Assembly: GCF_001592285.1 (NCBI RefSeq)
Contig: NZ_BCWQ01000013.1
Coordinates: forward strand, 107,340 to 171,339
DNA from: Hydrogenophaga pseudoflava NBRC 102511
GTDB lineage: Bacteria > Pseudomonadota > Gammaproteobacteria > Burkholderiales > Burkholderiaceae_C
Length of the DNA: 64,000 nt
Direction: 5' to 3'
Of the stretch, positions 7,566 to 15,830 are shown piece by piece. The first letter of the stretch is position 1. Each line of letters starts with the position of its first letter. The position numbers and the translations under genes are program-made. The notes beneath the pieces are model-generated. The model did not search any database. It was not told the origin of the DNA and saw only the letters and a program-made list of their open reading frames with translations.

Positions 7566-9269
7566 TCATCCGCGAGCGATGGCGGCCTCAGGCCTGGCTT
7601 GCGGGGATGGGGTTGGGGATACGAATGCCGCATCCCGCATGGCCGTGTTCATGGCGACCGCTTCGCGCCAGTGCTCGGCCGGGGATTGCGAAAGCGCTTG
7701 CGCCACGCTGAACTCGCGCAGCGGTGGGTATTCCTGGCGCAGCGCAATGGTGTTGCCGTCGCGACCGAAGATGAACTGACCCACCGGACCCTGGTTTTCG
7801 TAGCGGGAGGCCTCTTTGGCTGCTGCAGCCGCCAGCGTGTGAATCTGTCGTTGATTCATCCCGAGTTGGCCGAGCCGGGGGGCGAGCTGTTCCATGAAGC
7901 GTTCGGCATGCTCGCTCTGACGGGTGCTGGGCTGCGGGCGACCGGCCCCTGCGGGCTTCTTGGCGACCGAGTCGAGCCGTTTGTCCAGCGACTCCCGCAG
8001 CTGCTGTCCGGCATCGGCGGGCAGGCGCTTTTCATAAAGCAGTTCGCCGGGCCAGTCGCGGCGGCTGAGATAGATGTCCACCCGATCGCTGGTCTTGCCG
8101 GGCAGGTCGCGCTCGACGATGACTGCGCTCAGCGGCACTCCTTTGTCTGAGACATAGTCCTTGCGCCAGACCGCTCCCTCTGCGCCATTGAAGCGCCGCC
8201 AGCCGTCGGCGCGCTCGCGTTCGCCATGGGCGACCGGGTCGAGCTCCCGCGGGGCATGCAGACCCTCGCGCGGGTCGTGTGTAACGGGGTAGTCGGCCCG
8301 GCCGGCCGCTCCCTCGAGCACCCGGCTCCCTACTGGAAACGCCGATCGCGCCAGCGAATGTCGGCCTGCATTGGCGACCTTGTCTGAGTACGGCAGATCA
8401 CGCTCGTGGTAGACCGTGGCGCTGCCGTCGTGGCGCTTGTCTCTCGGCATCTCCTGGATCGGTACGCCCGATTTCTGGAACCAGTCGTTGGACGCTTCAA
8501 GCACCCGAGCGCCGATGCCTCGGTCGTAGCCGCCGCCGATGTTGCAGTGGTTGCCGGTCACCGGGACCACGGTGACATCGGGGTGGGTGCTGTGGTGCAC
8601 GCCTTTGAAGAGGGTGCGGTACTCGTTCTGCGCCTGCACCACGGTGATATTTTCCGAGGTGGGCGAGAAAGAGCTGTTGCCGTCGTAGCCGGTGGTCACC
8701 GGGTCGTAGATCATGGCCCCGGCCAGACCCAGCTGACCGGGGGGTATGAGGGTCTTGCCAGTTTGTGGATCGGTCAGGCCGCGCTCGTAGAGCAACTGGC
8801 TGAAGATGGCCGCCGTGCCACCGCCCCGGCTGAAGCCGGTGGCCATGACCTTCAGGGATTCTGTGGGGTTGGCTTCGGGGTGGGCGCGGAGCCAGTCGGT
8901 GGCTTCGTCTTCGAAGTCCTTGTATGCCCTTGATGCTGTGGCCCGCATTTCTGCCGATGGCATGAGCGCGTCGGCAAGACCTTCGGCACCCGGATCGGTG
9001 CCGACGCCCCGGTAGTACTGGGTCTTGAAGTTGTCCGCTTCTAGCGGTTTCATCTGCGACCAGAGTTCGGCCACATTAGTGGGCAGTGGATTGCCCGAGA
9101 GCTTGAGGTCGTCCTTGTCGTTGTTGGTGCCGTCGAAATGGGCCACGAAAACAAACTGCTGGCCGGTGCGGGCGCCCACCTGTGGCGCAGGTGAGCGGGC
9201 TACGGCCTCGACCTGGGAGTCCAGGCGAACGCGTTCCGCTTCGTTGAGCCGCTTGACCACCTCGCTCAT
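7566..9269 (-). CDS. Tle1-type (DUF2235) phospholipase effector with C-terminal secretion-domain-like region
   Basis: 567 residues. The N-terminal alpha/beta-hydrolase domain carries the DUF2235 marks: FDGTNND at 45-51, nucleophile elbow GFSRG with Ser147, an Asp in IYDPV near 189, and HCNIGGGY with His241, matching the Tle1 antibacterial phospholipase triad. From about 460 there is a separate domain ending in a Pro/Ala/Arg-rich tail; its stretch GRDGNTIALRQ followed by REFSVAQALSQSP resembles XVIPCD, the C-terminal signal of Xanthomonas-type T4SS effectors (pattern: helix rich in Ala, then DG-x-lFAVqG, then hVDVAQA). No VgrG, PAAR or Hcp gene is nearby. It overlaps the upstream lipoprotein gene by 4 bp, the usual toxin-immunity coupling. 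The hydrolase is solid; the secretion route is inference. Confidence 0.8.
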   Translation of the reverse strand: MSEVVKRLNEAERVRLDSQVEAVARSPAPQVGARTGQQFVFVAHFDGTNNDKDDLKLSGNPLPTNVAELWSQMKPLEADNFKTQYYRGVGTDPGAEGLADALMPSAEMRATASRAYKDFEDEATDWLRAHPEANPTESLKVMATGFSRGGGTAAIFSQLLYERGLTDPQTGKTLIPPGQLGLAGAMIYDPVTTGYDGNSSFSPTSENITVVQAQNEYRTLFKGVHHSTHPDVTVVPVTGNHCNIGGGYDRGIGARVLEASNDWFQKSGVPIQEMPRDKRHDGSATVYHERDLPYSDKVANAGRHSLARSAFPVGSRVLEGAAGRADYPVTHDPREGLHAPRELDPVAHGERERADGWRRFNGAEGAVWRKDYVSDKGVPLSAVIVERDLPGKTSDRVDIYLSRRDWPGELLYEKRLPADAGQQLRESLDKRLDSVAKKPAGAGRPQPSTRQSEHAERFMEQLAPRLGQLGMNQRQIHTLAAAAAKEASRYENQGPVGQFIFGRDGNTIALRQEYPPLREFSVAQALSQSPAEHWREAVAMNTAMRDAAFVSPTPSPQARPEAAIARG

Positions 9270-9844
9270 GGTTTGGCCTTCTCTGCGGCCTCACGCGCTG
9301 CGCGGGCGCTAGGGCGTCCTCCGCGTACCTTTGGCGGGGCGTTGTCCGGGTAGAGGGTCTTGACGTCCAGATGCTTCGTCGAATCAGGGCCGTTGGGAGC
9401 TTTGCCCGGTGGCAAGTAATTGAGCTTTGTTCCCCATTCGGTATGGGGTATCAAATAAACGTACAACTGGTTTTCGTCGATTAGGAAATAGACCGTTGTG
9501 TCATGCATCTCCTTTGGGGATGGCAGACGCTTTCTCAGATCGACCTTGTCCTCATACACCTGGCCCGTCGCCTTGTCCCTCCACTTGACGTAGAGGAAAT
9601 CGCCGATAGGCATGTTGCCTGCCGTACCACAGTTTTCCCCGCGCCGGGCTTTGCCCGACTCGACTTCTTGCCGGGTGTGAGCACCCATACCATCGCCATA
9701 GAGGCAATCGAGGATTTCGACCTGTGGCATGTCGACCGCCTGGTAGTAATCCACGCCGTGAAACGCAAACCGCTTCTCTTCGCTACAAGCGGAGAATGTG
9801 CTCATGATTGAAATCCCGATCAGAAGATGAAGTAGCCGGCGCAT
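9266..9844 (-). CDS. Lipoprotein, probable immunity protein to the adjacent phospholipase
   Basis: 192 residues starting at the ATG at 9844, which gives a compact signal sequence (MRRLLHLLIGISIMSTFSAC) with a lipobox-type Cys at about residue 20; longer in-frame starts would bury this signal. The mature part begins with FAFHGVDYYQAVDMPQ, similar to DUF3304-like proteins found beside Tle phospholipases, and has two further Cys. It is the first gene of the block and overlaps the effector start, as Tli immunity lipoproteins do. The 253 bp upstream (to 10097) hold no gene, only small inverted repeats (for example 10008-10022 and 10024-10040), and no convincing promoter. Confidence 0.65.
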   Translation of the reverse strand: MRRLLHLLIGISIMSTFSACSEEKRFAFHGVDYYQAVDMPQVEILDCLYGDGMGAHTRQEVESGKARRGENCGTAGNMPIGDFLYVKWRDKATGQVYEDKVDLRKRLPSPKEMHDTTVYFLIDENQLYVYLIPHTEWGTKLNYLPPGKAPNGPDSTKHLDVKTLYPDNAPPKVRGGRPSARAAREAAEKAKP

Positions 9845-10097
9845 GGTGTGCAGAAGCCCGGGGGCTTTTGGATTCGTGTGGGGTGGTGAGGACGAGGCGA
9901 AGCCTCGCACGGACGGTCCGCAGGCGGCGTCCTTGCACGGTCGGGGCAAATGCCCGAAGCAGCTTGGTGGTGTTTGGATGGTCGGCTCCCTGGCGCCCGT
10001 GGTGGTCCACAGGTCGCCTGTGCGTCGGATCGGGTCCGACAGCGGGAGATGCTAGCGTCAAACCGCTTGGGCTCGGCCTCAAGCGTGCACTATTTGG

Positions 10098-11276
10098 TTA
10101 CATTTTGAACCGCACATGCGGTGCCACCACCGGCACCGTCAGCATGGTGCTGGCCACGGCCATCAGCAGCAGGGCGGTGAAGGTCTCGCTGGTGATGACC
10201 TGCTTGTCCAGCAGGATGTTGGCGAAGATGATCATGATCAGCGCCTTGGTCTGCAGCAGCCAGCCGATGACGCTGGCCTCGCCCGGGCCCCAGCCCAGTA
10301 CGCGGCCGGCGATGCGCACGCCGATCAGCTTGCCCGCCACCGACACGAACAGCAGCAGCGCCGCCGCGGCGAACACCTCGGCACCGCCGACGGCCCAGTT
10401 GGTGCGCAGGCCGGTGGAGAGGAAGAACACCGGCATCATCACCAGCAGCACGTGGTGGCGCAGCTGGTCGAGCCTGTCCTGATCGAACCAGTGCGCGTCC
10501 ATGATGGCGCCGGCCAGGAAGGCGCCCACCATGTAGTGCAGGCCGGCCCAGTCGGCGCCGAAACCGCAGGCCGCGAGCCAGATCAGCGCCACGTACCAGC
10601 GGTCGCGCTCCTGCAGCCAGGCCATCAGGCGCCGGAAGCCCCAGCCCAGCAGCACAAAGGCGATCAGGAAGACCACCTGCTTGCCGATGCGGCTCCAGTC
10701 CATCAGGATCAGCGCCAGCACGCCCCAGATGGCGATGTCGTCCAGGCTGGCGTAGCGCAGGATGCGCTGGCCCAGCGGGTGGCGCAGGATCTCCAGCTTC
10801 TCCATCAGCAGGATCAGGATCGGCAGCGCGGTGACCGCGCAGGCCATGCCGATGCCCAGAACGAACTGCCAGTGCTGCGCCAGCGGTCCCATCCACCCGG
10901 GAAACTGCAGCAGCACCAGCGCGGCGCCGCAGCCCAGCAGCAGCGGCGAGCCCAGCGCCAGTCCGGCGGTGATGCCGCTCTCGCGCCGGTGCTTCCAGGC
11001 CTGGGCCAGGTCCAGCTCGACGCCCGCGATCATCACGAACAGCATCACCGCCCACCAGGCGATGCCGTTGAGCGACTGCACCACCGCTGGCGTGAACACG
11101 AACTGGTAGTACTCGGGTGACCACTTGCCCAGCACCCCGGGCCCGAGCAGGATGCCCATGATGATCTGCACCACCACCAGCGGCGCGAAGTAGTCGGTGT
11201 TGAAGACTCTCCAGACCAGCCAGGGCAGGCTGAAGATGATCAGCATCGCGATCAGGAAGATCTCGGTGGTGTTCAT
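10098..11276 (-). CDS. Cation:proton antiporter (Kef/NhaP-like, CPA2 type)
   Basis: 392 residues made almost entirely of about 12 hydrophobic helices, with the glycine-rich LGPGVLG segment and a late acidic/Asn pair (GLRTNWAVGG) typical of the sodium/hydrogen exchanger domain. There is no TrkA-N or RCK domain, unlike full KefB/KefC. It is the last gene of the right aryl-polyene arm and overlaps the methyltransferase stop (ATGA), so it is cotranscribed with pigment genes. Why an ion antiporter belongs to this operon is unclear; ion or pH homeostasis during envelope pigment assembly is only a guess. Confidence 0.85.
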   Translation of the reverse strand: MNTTEIFLIAMLIIFSLPWLVWRVFNTDYFAPLVVVQIIMGILLGPGVLGKWSPEYYQFVFTPAVVQSLNGIAWWAVMLFVMIAGVELDLAQAWKHRRESGITAGLALGSPLLLGCGAALVLLQFPGWMGPLAQHWQFVLGIGMACAVTALPILILLMEKLEILRHPLGQRILRYASLDDIAIWGVLALILMDWSRIGKQVVFLIAFVLLGWGFRRLMAWLQERDRWYVALIWLAACGFGADWAGLHYMVGAFLAGAIMDAHWFDQDRLDQLRHHVLLVMMPVFFLSTGLRTNWAVGGAEVFAAAALLLFVSVAGKLIGVRIAGRVLGWGPGEASVIGWLLQTKALIMIIFANILLDKQVITSETFTALLLMAVASTMLTVPVVAPHVRFKM

Positions 11277-12034
11277 GCCGGGCGCACCCCGGTGTACTCG
11301 CGGAAGATGCCCAGCGACACCGAGCAGCCCACATCGGCAAAGCCGGCGTGCCGCAGCGCATCCATGATGGTCTCGGGGTCCAGCGCCGCCTCAATGGTGT
11401 CGCCGTAGTAGGCCCAGAGCTTCTGCACGTCGGCGTGCCGGCCGGTGAGCCGCGCCATCAGCGGCACCAGCACCGAGATGTGGAAGCGCAGCAGGCCCCG
11501 CAGCAGGCGGCCGCGCGGGCGGCTGATTTCCATGATGCAGACCTTGCCGCCCGGCTTGAGCACGCGCAGGTACTCGGACAGGACCTTGTCCAGGTCGTCG
11601 ACATGGCGCAGGGCATAGCCCATGGACACGAAGTCGGCCTGCGCGTCGGGCAGGGGAATGGCCTCGCCGAAAGCCTCGATGGTCTCCACCGACACCTTCT
11701 TGCGCAGCTCGACCAGCATGCCGGGCGAGGGGTCGACCGCGATCACCCGGCCCGTCGGGCCGACCAGCTCGACCCCGGCCACCGTGACCAGTCCGGTGCC
11801 GGCCGCCACGTCCACCAGCGTCATGCCGGCGGACAGGCCGTTGCGCTTGAGCACGTCGCGCCGGTACCAGGCGCCGCTGCCCAGGGCGGTCAGGCTCTCG
11901 GCGCTGTCGTAGCCGCCGGCCGCCTGGTTGAACATGGTCTGGGTGAGCGCGCGGCGCTCGCCCTCGCTCTTGAAATAGGGGCGCAGGCGCGGGTCGTCCT
12001 TGAGCGCGCCTTTGCCCTGGCTGGGGTGGTTCAT
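11273..12034 (-). CDS. UbiE/COQ5-like class I methyltransferase
   Basis: 253 residues from the ATG at 12034, which directly follows the glycosyltransferase stop; an in-frame TTG at 12052 is less likely. SAM motif VDVAAGTGLVTVAG near residues 70-83, a VDPSPGM acidic loop and GYALRHVDD typical of UbiE/menaquinone-type methyltransferases. In this operon it more likely acts on the aryl head group or polyene than in ubiquinone synthesis. It overlaps the antiporter gene by 4 bp. Confidence 0.82.
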   Translation of the reverse strand: MNHPSQGKGALKDDPRLRPYFKSEGERRALTQTMFNQAAGGYDSAESLTALGSGAWYRRDVLKRNGLSAGMTLVDVAAGTGLVTVAGVELVGPTGRVIAVDPSPGMLVELRKKVSVETIEAFGEAIPLPDAQADFVSMGYALRHVDDLDKVLSEYLRVLKPGGKVCIMEISRPRGRLLRGLLRFHISVLVPLMARLTGRHADVQKLWAYYGDTIEAALDPETIMDALRHAGFADVGCSVSLGIFREYTGVRPA

Positions 12035-12035
12035 G

Positions 12036-12806
12036 TCAGTGTTCCGATCCAAAAAGACGTCGCCAGACCAGCAGGGGCAGCCGCAGCACGAAGCCGATGA
12101 AGAGGCGGGTGTGCATCCAGGTCAGCAGGGTGTTGTCGCGCAGGTATTTGAAGTGGGAGACGCCGCCTTCCTCCGCGCTGAGGTAGCGCACCGGGGCGTC
12201 GATGTTGAGCGGCCGCACGCCGGCCCAGCACAGCCGCACCACGGCCTCGGGGTCGAAATCGAAGCGGCGCATGAAGCGGTTGCCGCGCATGATCTTCGCC
12301 AGCGGCGCGATGGGGTAGACGCGGAAGCCGTAGAGCGAATCGCCCACGCCCATCCACAGCGTTTCCAGGTTGGCCCAGCCGTTGGAGACCTTGCGGCCGT
12401 TGACGCGCAGGGCCGGGGCCTCGGGGCCGAACACCGGCTTGCCCAGCACCATGGTGCCCGGGTCGCGCTGCGAGGCGGCCATGAAGGTGGGGATCAGGTC
12501 GGCCGGGTGCTGGCCGTCGGAGTCCATGGTCAGCGCGTGGGTGAAGCCCTCGCGCGCGGCCTGTTCGATGCCGGCGAGCACGGCCGAACCCTTGCCCTGG
12601 TTCTGCGGCAGCACGATGACACGCAGACCAGGGTCGCGGGCCGCTTCGGCCTGCAGCAGCCGGTCGGTGCCGTCGGTGCTGCCGTCGACGACGACCCACA
12701 CGGGTGTCCATTGCGCGCGGGCCTGGCGCACGGTGTCGATGACGCCCGGGCCGGGGTTGTAGCTGGGGATCAGCACCAGGTGGGTGCTCGAAGCAGAAGC
12801 GGTCAT
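12036..12806 (-). CDS. Family 2 glycosyltransferase
   Basis: 256 residues with the GT2 GT-A fold: VLIPSYNPG at the N-terminus, VVDGSTDGTD, and the metal-binding DSDGQHP segment resembling polyprenyl-phosphate (DPM1-like) glycosyltransferases. The C-terminal part has one hydrophobic helix (FIGFVLRLPLLVWRRLFG), suggesting membrane association. Aryl-polyene and flexirubin loci commonly encode a glycosyltransferase next to an acyltransferase to link the polyene to a lipid or sugar carrier. It overlaps the acyltransferase stop by 4 bp. Confidence 0.85.
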   Translation of the reverse strand: MTASASSTHLVLIPSYNPGPGVIDTVRQARAQWTPVWVVVDGSTDGTDRLLQAEAARDPGLRVIVLPQNQGKGSAVLAGIEQAAREGFTHALTMDSDGQHPADLIPTFMAASQRDPGTMVLGKPVFGPEAPALRVNGRKVSNGWANLETLWMGVGDSLYGFRVYPIAPLAKIMRGNRFMRRFDFDPEAVVRLCWAGVRPLNIDAPVRYLSAEEGGVSHFKYLRDNTLLTWMHTRLFIGFVLRLPLLVWRRLFGSEH

Positions 12807-13573
12807 GCGGTTGGGGCGGTGGGCACGCGGACCTCGCGGCGGAAATAGGCCTCCAGCTCGGTGGTGAAGGCGGTGTGATCGGTGGGGGCGTCGAAGCGGC
12901 GGCCCAGTCGGGCCTTCACGGTCAGCGGCAGCACCGGCGGGCGCAGCAGCGGCCAGGCCTTGCCCAGGTAGGCGGTGGAAAAGTCCAGCAGCACGGTCTG
13001 CACCGGGACACCGGCGCGGCGGGCGATCATGCCCGTGGTGGGCTGCAGCGGGTCGACCGGGAAGTGCACGGTGCGGCTGCCTTCGGGGAACAGCACCAGG
13101 TGGGTGCCCTGCTGCAGCGCCTCGCAGCTGCCCGTGATGATCCGCAGAATACCGTCGTTGCGCACGTAGCGGGCCAATCGGGCCGCCGAGCCGAACAGCG
13201 GGTTGTCCATCAGGCTGGCCTTCATCACGCAGATCGCGTCGGGCAGCTGCGAGACCAGGATCACTGCGTCCAGCAGGGATGGGTGGTTGGCTGCGATGAT
13301 CAGGCCGCGTTCGTTGCGCAGGCCCTCGATCTCCGACAGGTCGAAGCGGCAGGCACACAGCCGCTCCAGCAGGCCCAGGTAGAAGCGGAATCCCGCCGCG
13401 ATCACGCGCCGGCCCAGCCGCTGGCCCACGGGCCGCGGCAGCAGCGGGTGCAGCAGCATGGCAAAGGGAAGCCAGGTCAGGCAGAGCAGCGCCAGTGCAC
13501 CCAGGCCGACGTGCATAGCCAGGTGCTCGTACAGGGTCCACAGCGGACCACGTGGCCGCAGCGTGTCATTCAT
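12803..13573 (-). CDS. Membrane lysophospholipid-type acyltransferase (PlsC/LPLAT)
   Basis: 256 residues; the ATG at 13573 gives a protein beginning MNDTLRPRG with an N-terminal hydrophobic helix. Motif I NHPSLLD (HX4D-like, residues about 108-114) and motif III LFPEGSR are the LPLAT catalytic and substrate-binding blocks. In aryl-polyene systems such enzymes transfer the polyene acyl chain from ACP to a lipid anchor. Overlaps the MipA-like gene by 8 bp and the glycosyltransferase gene by 4 bp. Confidence 0.88.
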   Translation of the reverse strand: MNDTLRPRGPLWTLYEHLAMHVGLGALALLCLTWLPFAMLLHPLLPRPVGQRLGRRVIAAGFRFYLGLLERLCACRFDLSEIEGLRNERGLIIAANHPSLLDAVILVSQLPDAICVMKASLMDNPLFGSAARLARYVRNDGILRIITGSCEALQQGTHLVLFPEGSRTVHFPVDPLQPTTGMIARRAGVPVQTVLLDFSTAYLGKAWPLLRPPVLPLTVKARLGRRFDAPTDHTAFTTELEAYFRREVRVPTAPTA

Positions 13574-14420
13574 CGACCGGTACGCGCTCGCTCGATTCGC
13601 CCAGCACCCAGGACACCGCCACGCCGCCGGCCACGTAGTGCCGCGTGCGCACCAGCGGGCTGGCCTCGAAGGCCGCGCCGCGCAGGCTGTCGTAGCGCAG
13701 GAAGGCGCCCACCCACTGGTTGCCGAAGCGCTTGGAGATGCCCACCAGGTACTGCATGCCGGCGAACCCGGCGCCGGCCCGGTAGGCCGCTCGGTCGGCG
13801 GTGGCGTAGGCGGCGTCGACGCCATAGAAATACTGGTGCTGCTTGCGGTCGCCGAACAGCGGGCCGGCCTGCAGGCCCACGTTCCAGCCCGGCAGGCCCG
13901 ACAGGTCCGTGAGGTCCAGGTTGAGCTTGGGGTGCAGCACCCAGCCCAGGCTCTTCGGGTTGCGCTCCAGCGTGTAGGCCGCGCGCAGTGGCAGCAGCAG
14001 CTTGAGCTGGCGCGCCTTGCCCTCGGTCTGCCACAGGGTCAGGTTCAGCTGCGGGCCGACCTCGAAGTTGGCGCGCAGGTCGGGCATGCCGGCGCGCGCC
14101 CGGATGTCCTCGCTCGATGCGGGGGGCGAGAGCGCGGCCGAGACAGTCAGCTCGGCGCGGTCGGAATCGAACAGCTCGGCGCGCACGCCGTCGCGGTCGG
14201 CCTTGAGGAACTCGCCGCGGTAGACGAAGTAGGGGGTGGGCAGCACGAAGGCCTGGCGCTGGTCCGAGCCGCGGTAGGCCGGAAAGCTCACCGCCGCCAC
14301 ACCGGCGCCGGCTTCCCACAGCGGCTTGTCTTCCGCGCCCTGGGCCGGGGCGGTGGCACCCAGGCCCAGGAGCAGGCCAGCCATACCCGGTGCGGACGCG
14401 AGGCGGAGCAGGGTCTTCAT
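13566..14420 (-). CDS. MipA/OmpV-like outer-membrane protein
   Basis: 284 residues with a signal peptide (cleaved near PAQGA) and alternating aromatic/polar strands throughout (for example GAGVAAVSFPAYRGSDQ and the C-terminal YVAGGVAVSWVLGES), the pattern of the MipA/OmpV beta-barrel family. It lies within the aryl-polyene operon and overlaps the flavoprotein upstream by 4 bp. It may help place the polyene in the outer membrane, where APE pigments accumulate; that link is inference. Confidence 0.8.
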   Translation of the reverse strand: MKTLLRLASAPGMAGLLLGLGATAPAQGAEDKPLWEAGAGVAAVSFPAYRGSDQRQAFVLPTPYFVYRGEFLKADRDGVRAELFDSDRAELTVSAALSPPASSEDIRARAGMPDLRANFEVGPQLNLTLWQTEGKARQLKLLLPLRAAYTLERNPKSLGWVLHPKLNLDLTDLSGLPGWNVGLQAGPLFGDRKQHQYFYGVDAAYATADRAAYRAGAGFAGMQYLVGISKRFGNQWVGAFLRYDSLRGAAFEASPLVRTRHYVAGGVAVSWVLGESSERVPVDE

Positions 14421-15754
14421 GCGTTGTACATGGCGGGGTCGTCCACCTTGCGGATGTTGAAGCGGCGCCGCTGCCAGGCCCTGAACGCGCGTCGGGGCTG
14501 GGTGATGTTGGCGATGTAGTACATCGCCTTGAATATGAGGATCGAGCGCCAGATCGGGGTCTTGCCGAACACGTCGCCCGCCAGCACCGACAGGATGGCT
14601 TCCTTGACGCGGAACACGTTCTTGGGACCCATCAGGAAGTCGCGCATGATCGGGTTGGTGACGCGGTAGATGAACCAGGAGAACTCCTTGGGCCCGTGGC
14701 GCATCACGCGGTCGAAGCGCTTGAGCGCGGCTGCGGCCCGCTGCGGCTGGCGCAGGCAGGTGTCGATGGTGTCGGCCCCCACCACCGCGCTGTGCATGGC
14801 GAGCCAGACACCCGAGGAGAACACCGGGTCGATGAAGGCATAGGCGTCGCCGAGCATGAGGTAGCTCTGGCCGTGGTTGCGTTCGGAGACGTAAGAGAAG
14901 TTGCCGGTGGCTTCCACCGGGCTCACCTGCGTGGCCATGGACAGGCGCTCGGCCAGCGGCGGGCAGGTGGCGATGTTGTCCATCATGAACTCCTGCAGGC
15001 TGCGCGAGCCCTTGGACTTCATGTGGTACGGCCAGGTGACCATGCCGATGCTGGTGGTGCCGTTGGTCAGCGGGATGAACCAGAACCAGCCGTGCGCGAA
15101 CCAGAAGATGCGGATGTTGCCTTCTTCCTCTCCTTCACCGCGGTCGGCGCCGTGGAAGTGGGCGTAGAGGGCCGAGCTGTTGTGGCGCGGGTTGCGGTGC
15201 TTGATGCGGAAGCGGTTGGCCAGGAAGGTGTCGCGCCCGGAGGCGTCGACCACAAAGCGCGCGTGCCAGCGCACCGCCTGGTCATCCGCGTCCATGGCGC
15301 TGACATGGGCGCCGCCGCCGTCCAGGAATTCAACCCCGGTGACCTTGACGCCCTCCAGCGCCAAAGCGCCCTTGTTGCGCGCATGGCGGAACAGGATGTG
15401 GTCGAAGTCGGCGCGCCGCACCTGGTAGGCGGCGGGCATGGACTTGTCCCAGGCGTCGGCGAAATAGAAGGTCTGGGCGCGGCCGTGCTCCATGGAGACG
15501 AACTCCGCACCCGGCTTGTGCATGCCGATGGCCTTGATCTCGTCGGCAATGCCCATCTGTTCGAACAGCGGCAGGTTGGCGGGCAGCAGCGATTCACCGA
15601 TGTGAAAGCGCGGGTGGTGGGCCTTTTCGAGCAGCACCACCTGGTGGCCTTTTTCGGCGAGCAGGCTGGCCACCGTGGAGCCGGCCGGGCCGCCGCCGAT
15701 GACCAGCACATCGCAGGAAGGGGCGCTGACGCTGCTCGGGACCGGTGTGTTCAT
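14417..15754 (-). CDS. Flavin-dependent halogenase-like oxidoreductase (shorter paralogue)
   Basis: 445 residues from the ATG at 15754 (an in-frame TTG at 15775 is possible). FAD-binding GGGPAGSTVASLL near the N-terminus, then FHIGESLLP and, after HKPGAEFV, the halogenase signature WFWFIP within FAHGWFWFIPL, all features of the phenol/pyrrole-type flavin halogenases; a second FAD motif is LMLGDAYAFIDPVFSSG. The Lys in HKPGAEF is in the position of the halogenase catalytic Lys. Xanthomonadins are brominated aryl polyenes, so ring halogenation is plausible; similar proteins can also be plain hydroxylases. Confidence 0.85.
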   Translation of the reverse strand: MNTPVPSSVSAPSCDVLVIGGGPAGSTVASLLAEKGHQVVLLEKAHHPRFHIGESLLPANLPLFEQMGIADEIKAIGMHKPGAEFVSMEHGRAQTFYFADAWDKSMPAAYQVRRADFDHILFRHARNKGALALEGVKVTGVEFLDGGGAHVSAMDADDQAVRWHARFVVDASGRDTFLANRFRIKHRNPRHNSSALYAHFHGADRGEGEEEGNIRIFWFAHGWFWFIPLTNGTTSIGMVTWPYHMKSKGSRSLQEFMMDNIATCPPLAERLSMATQVSPVEATGNFSYVSERNHGQSYLMLGDAYAFIDPVFSSGVWLAMHSAVVGADTIDTCLRQPQRAAAALKRFDRVMRHGPKEFSWFIYRVTNPIMRDFLMGPKNVFRVKEAILSVLAGDVFGKTPIWRSILIFKAMYYIANITQPRRAFRAWQRRRFNIRKVDDPAMYNA

Positions 15755-15830
15755 GGCGTGGGATTCGGAATGCAATGCGGAAGCCGCCGGGCGGGTGCCG
15801 GCGGAAGCCCCGCATCATAGTCCGTCGCCC

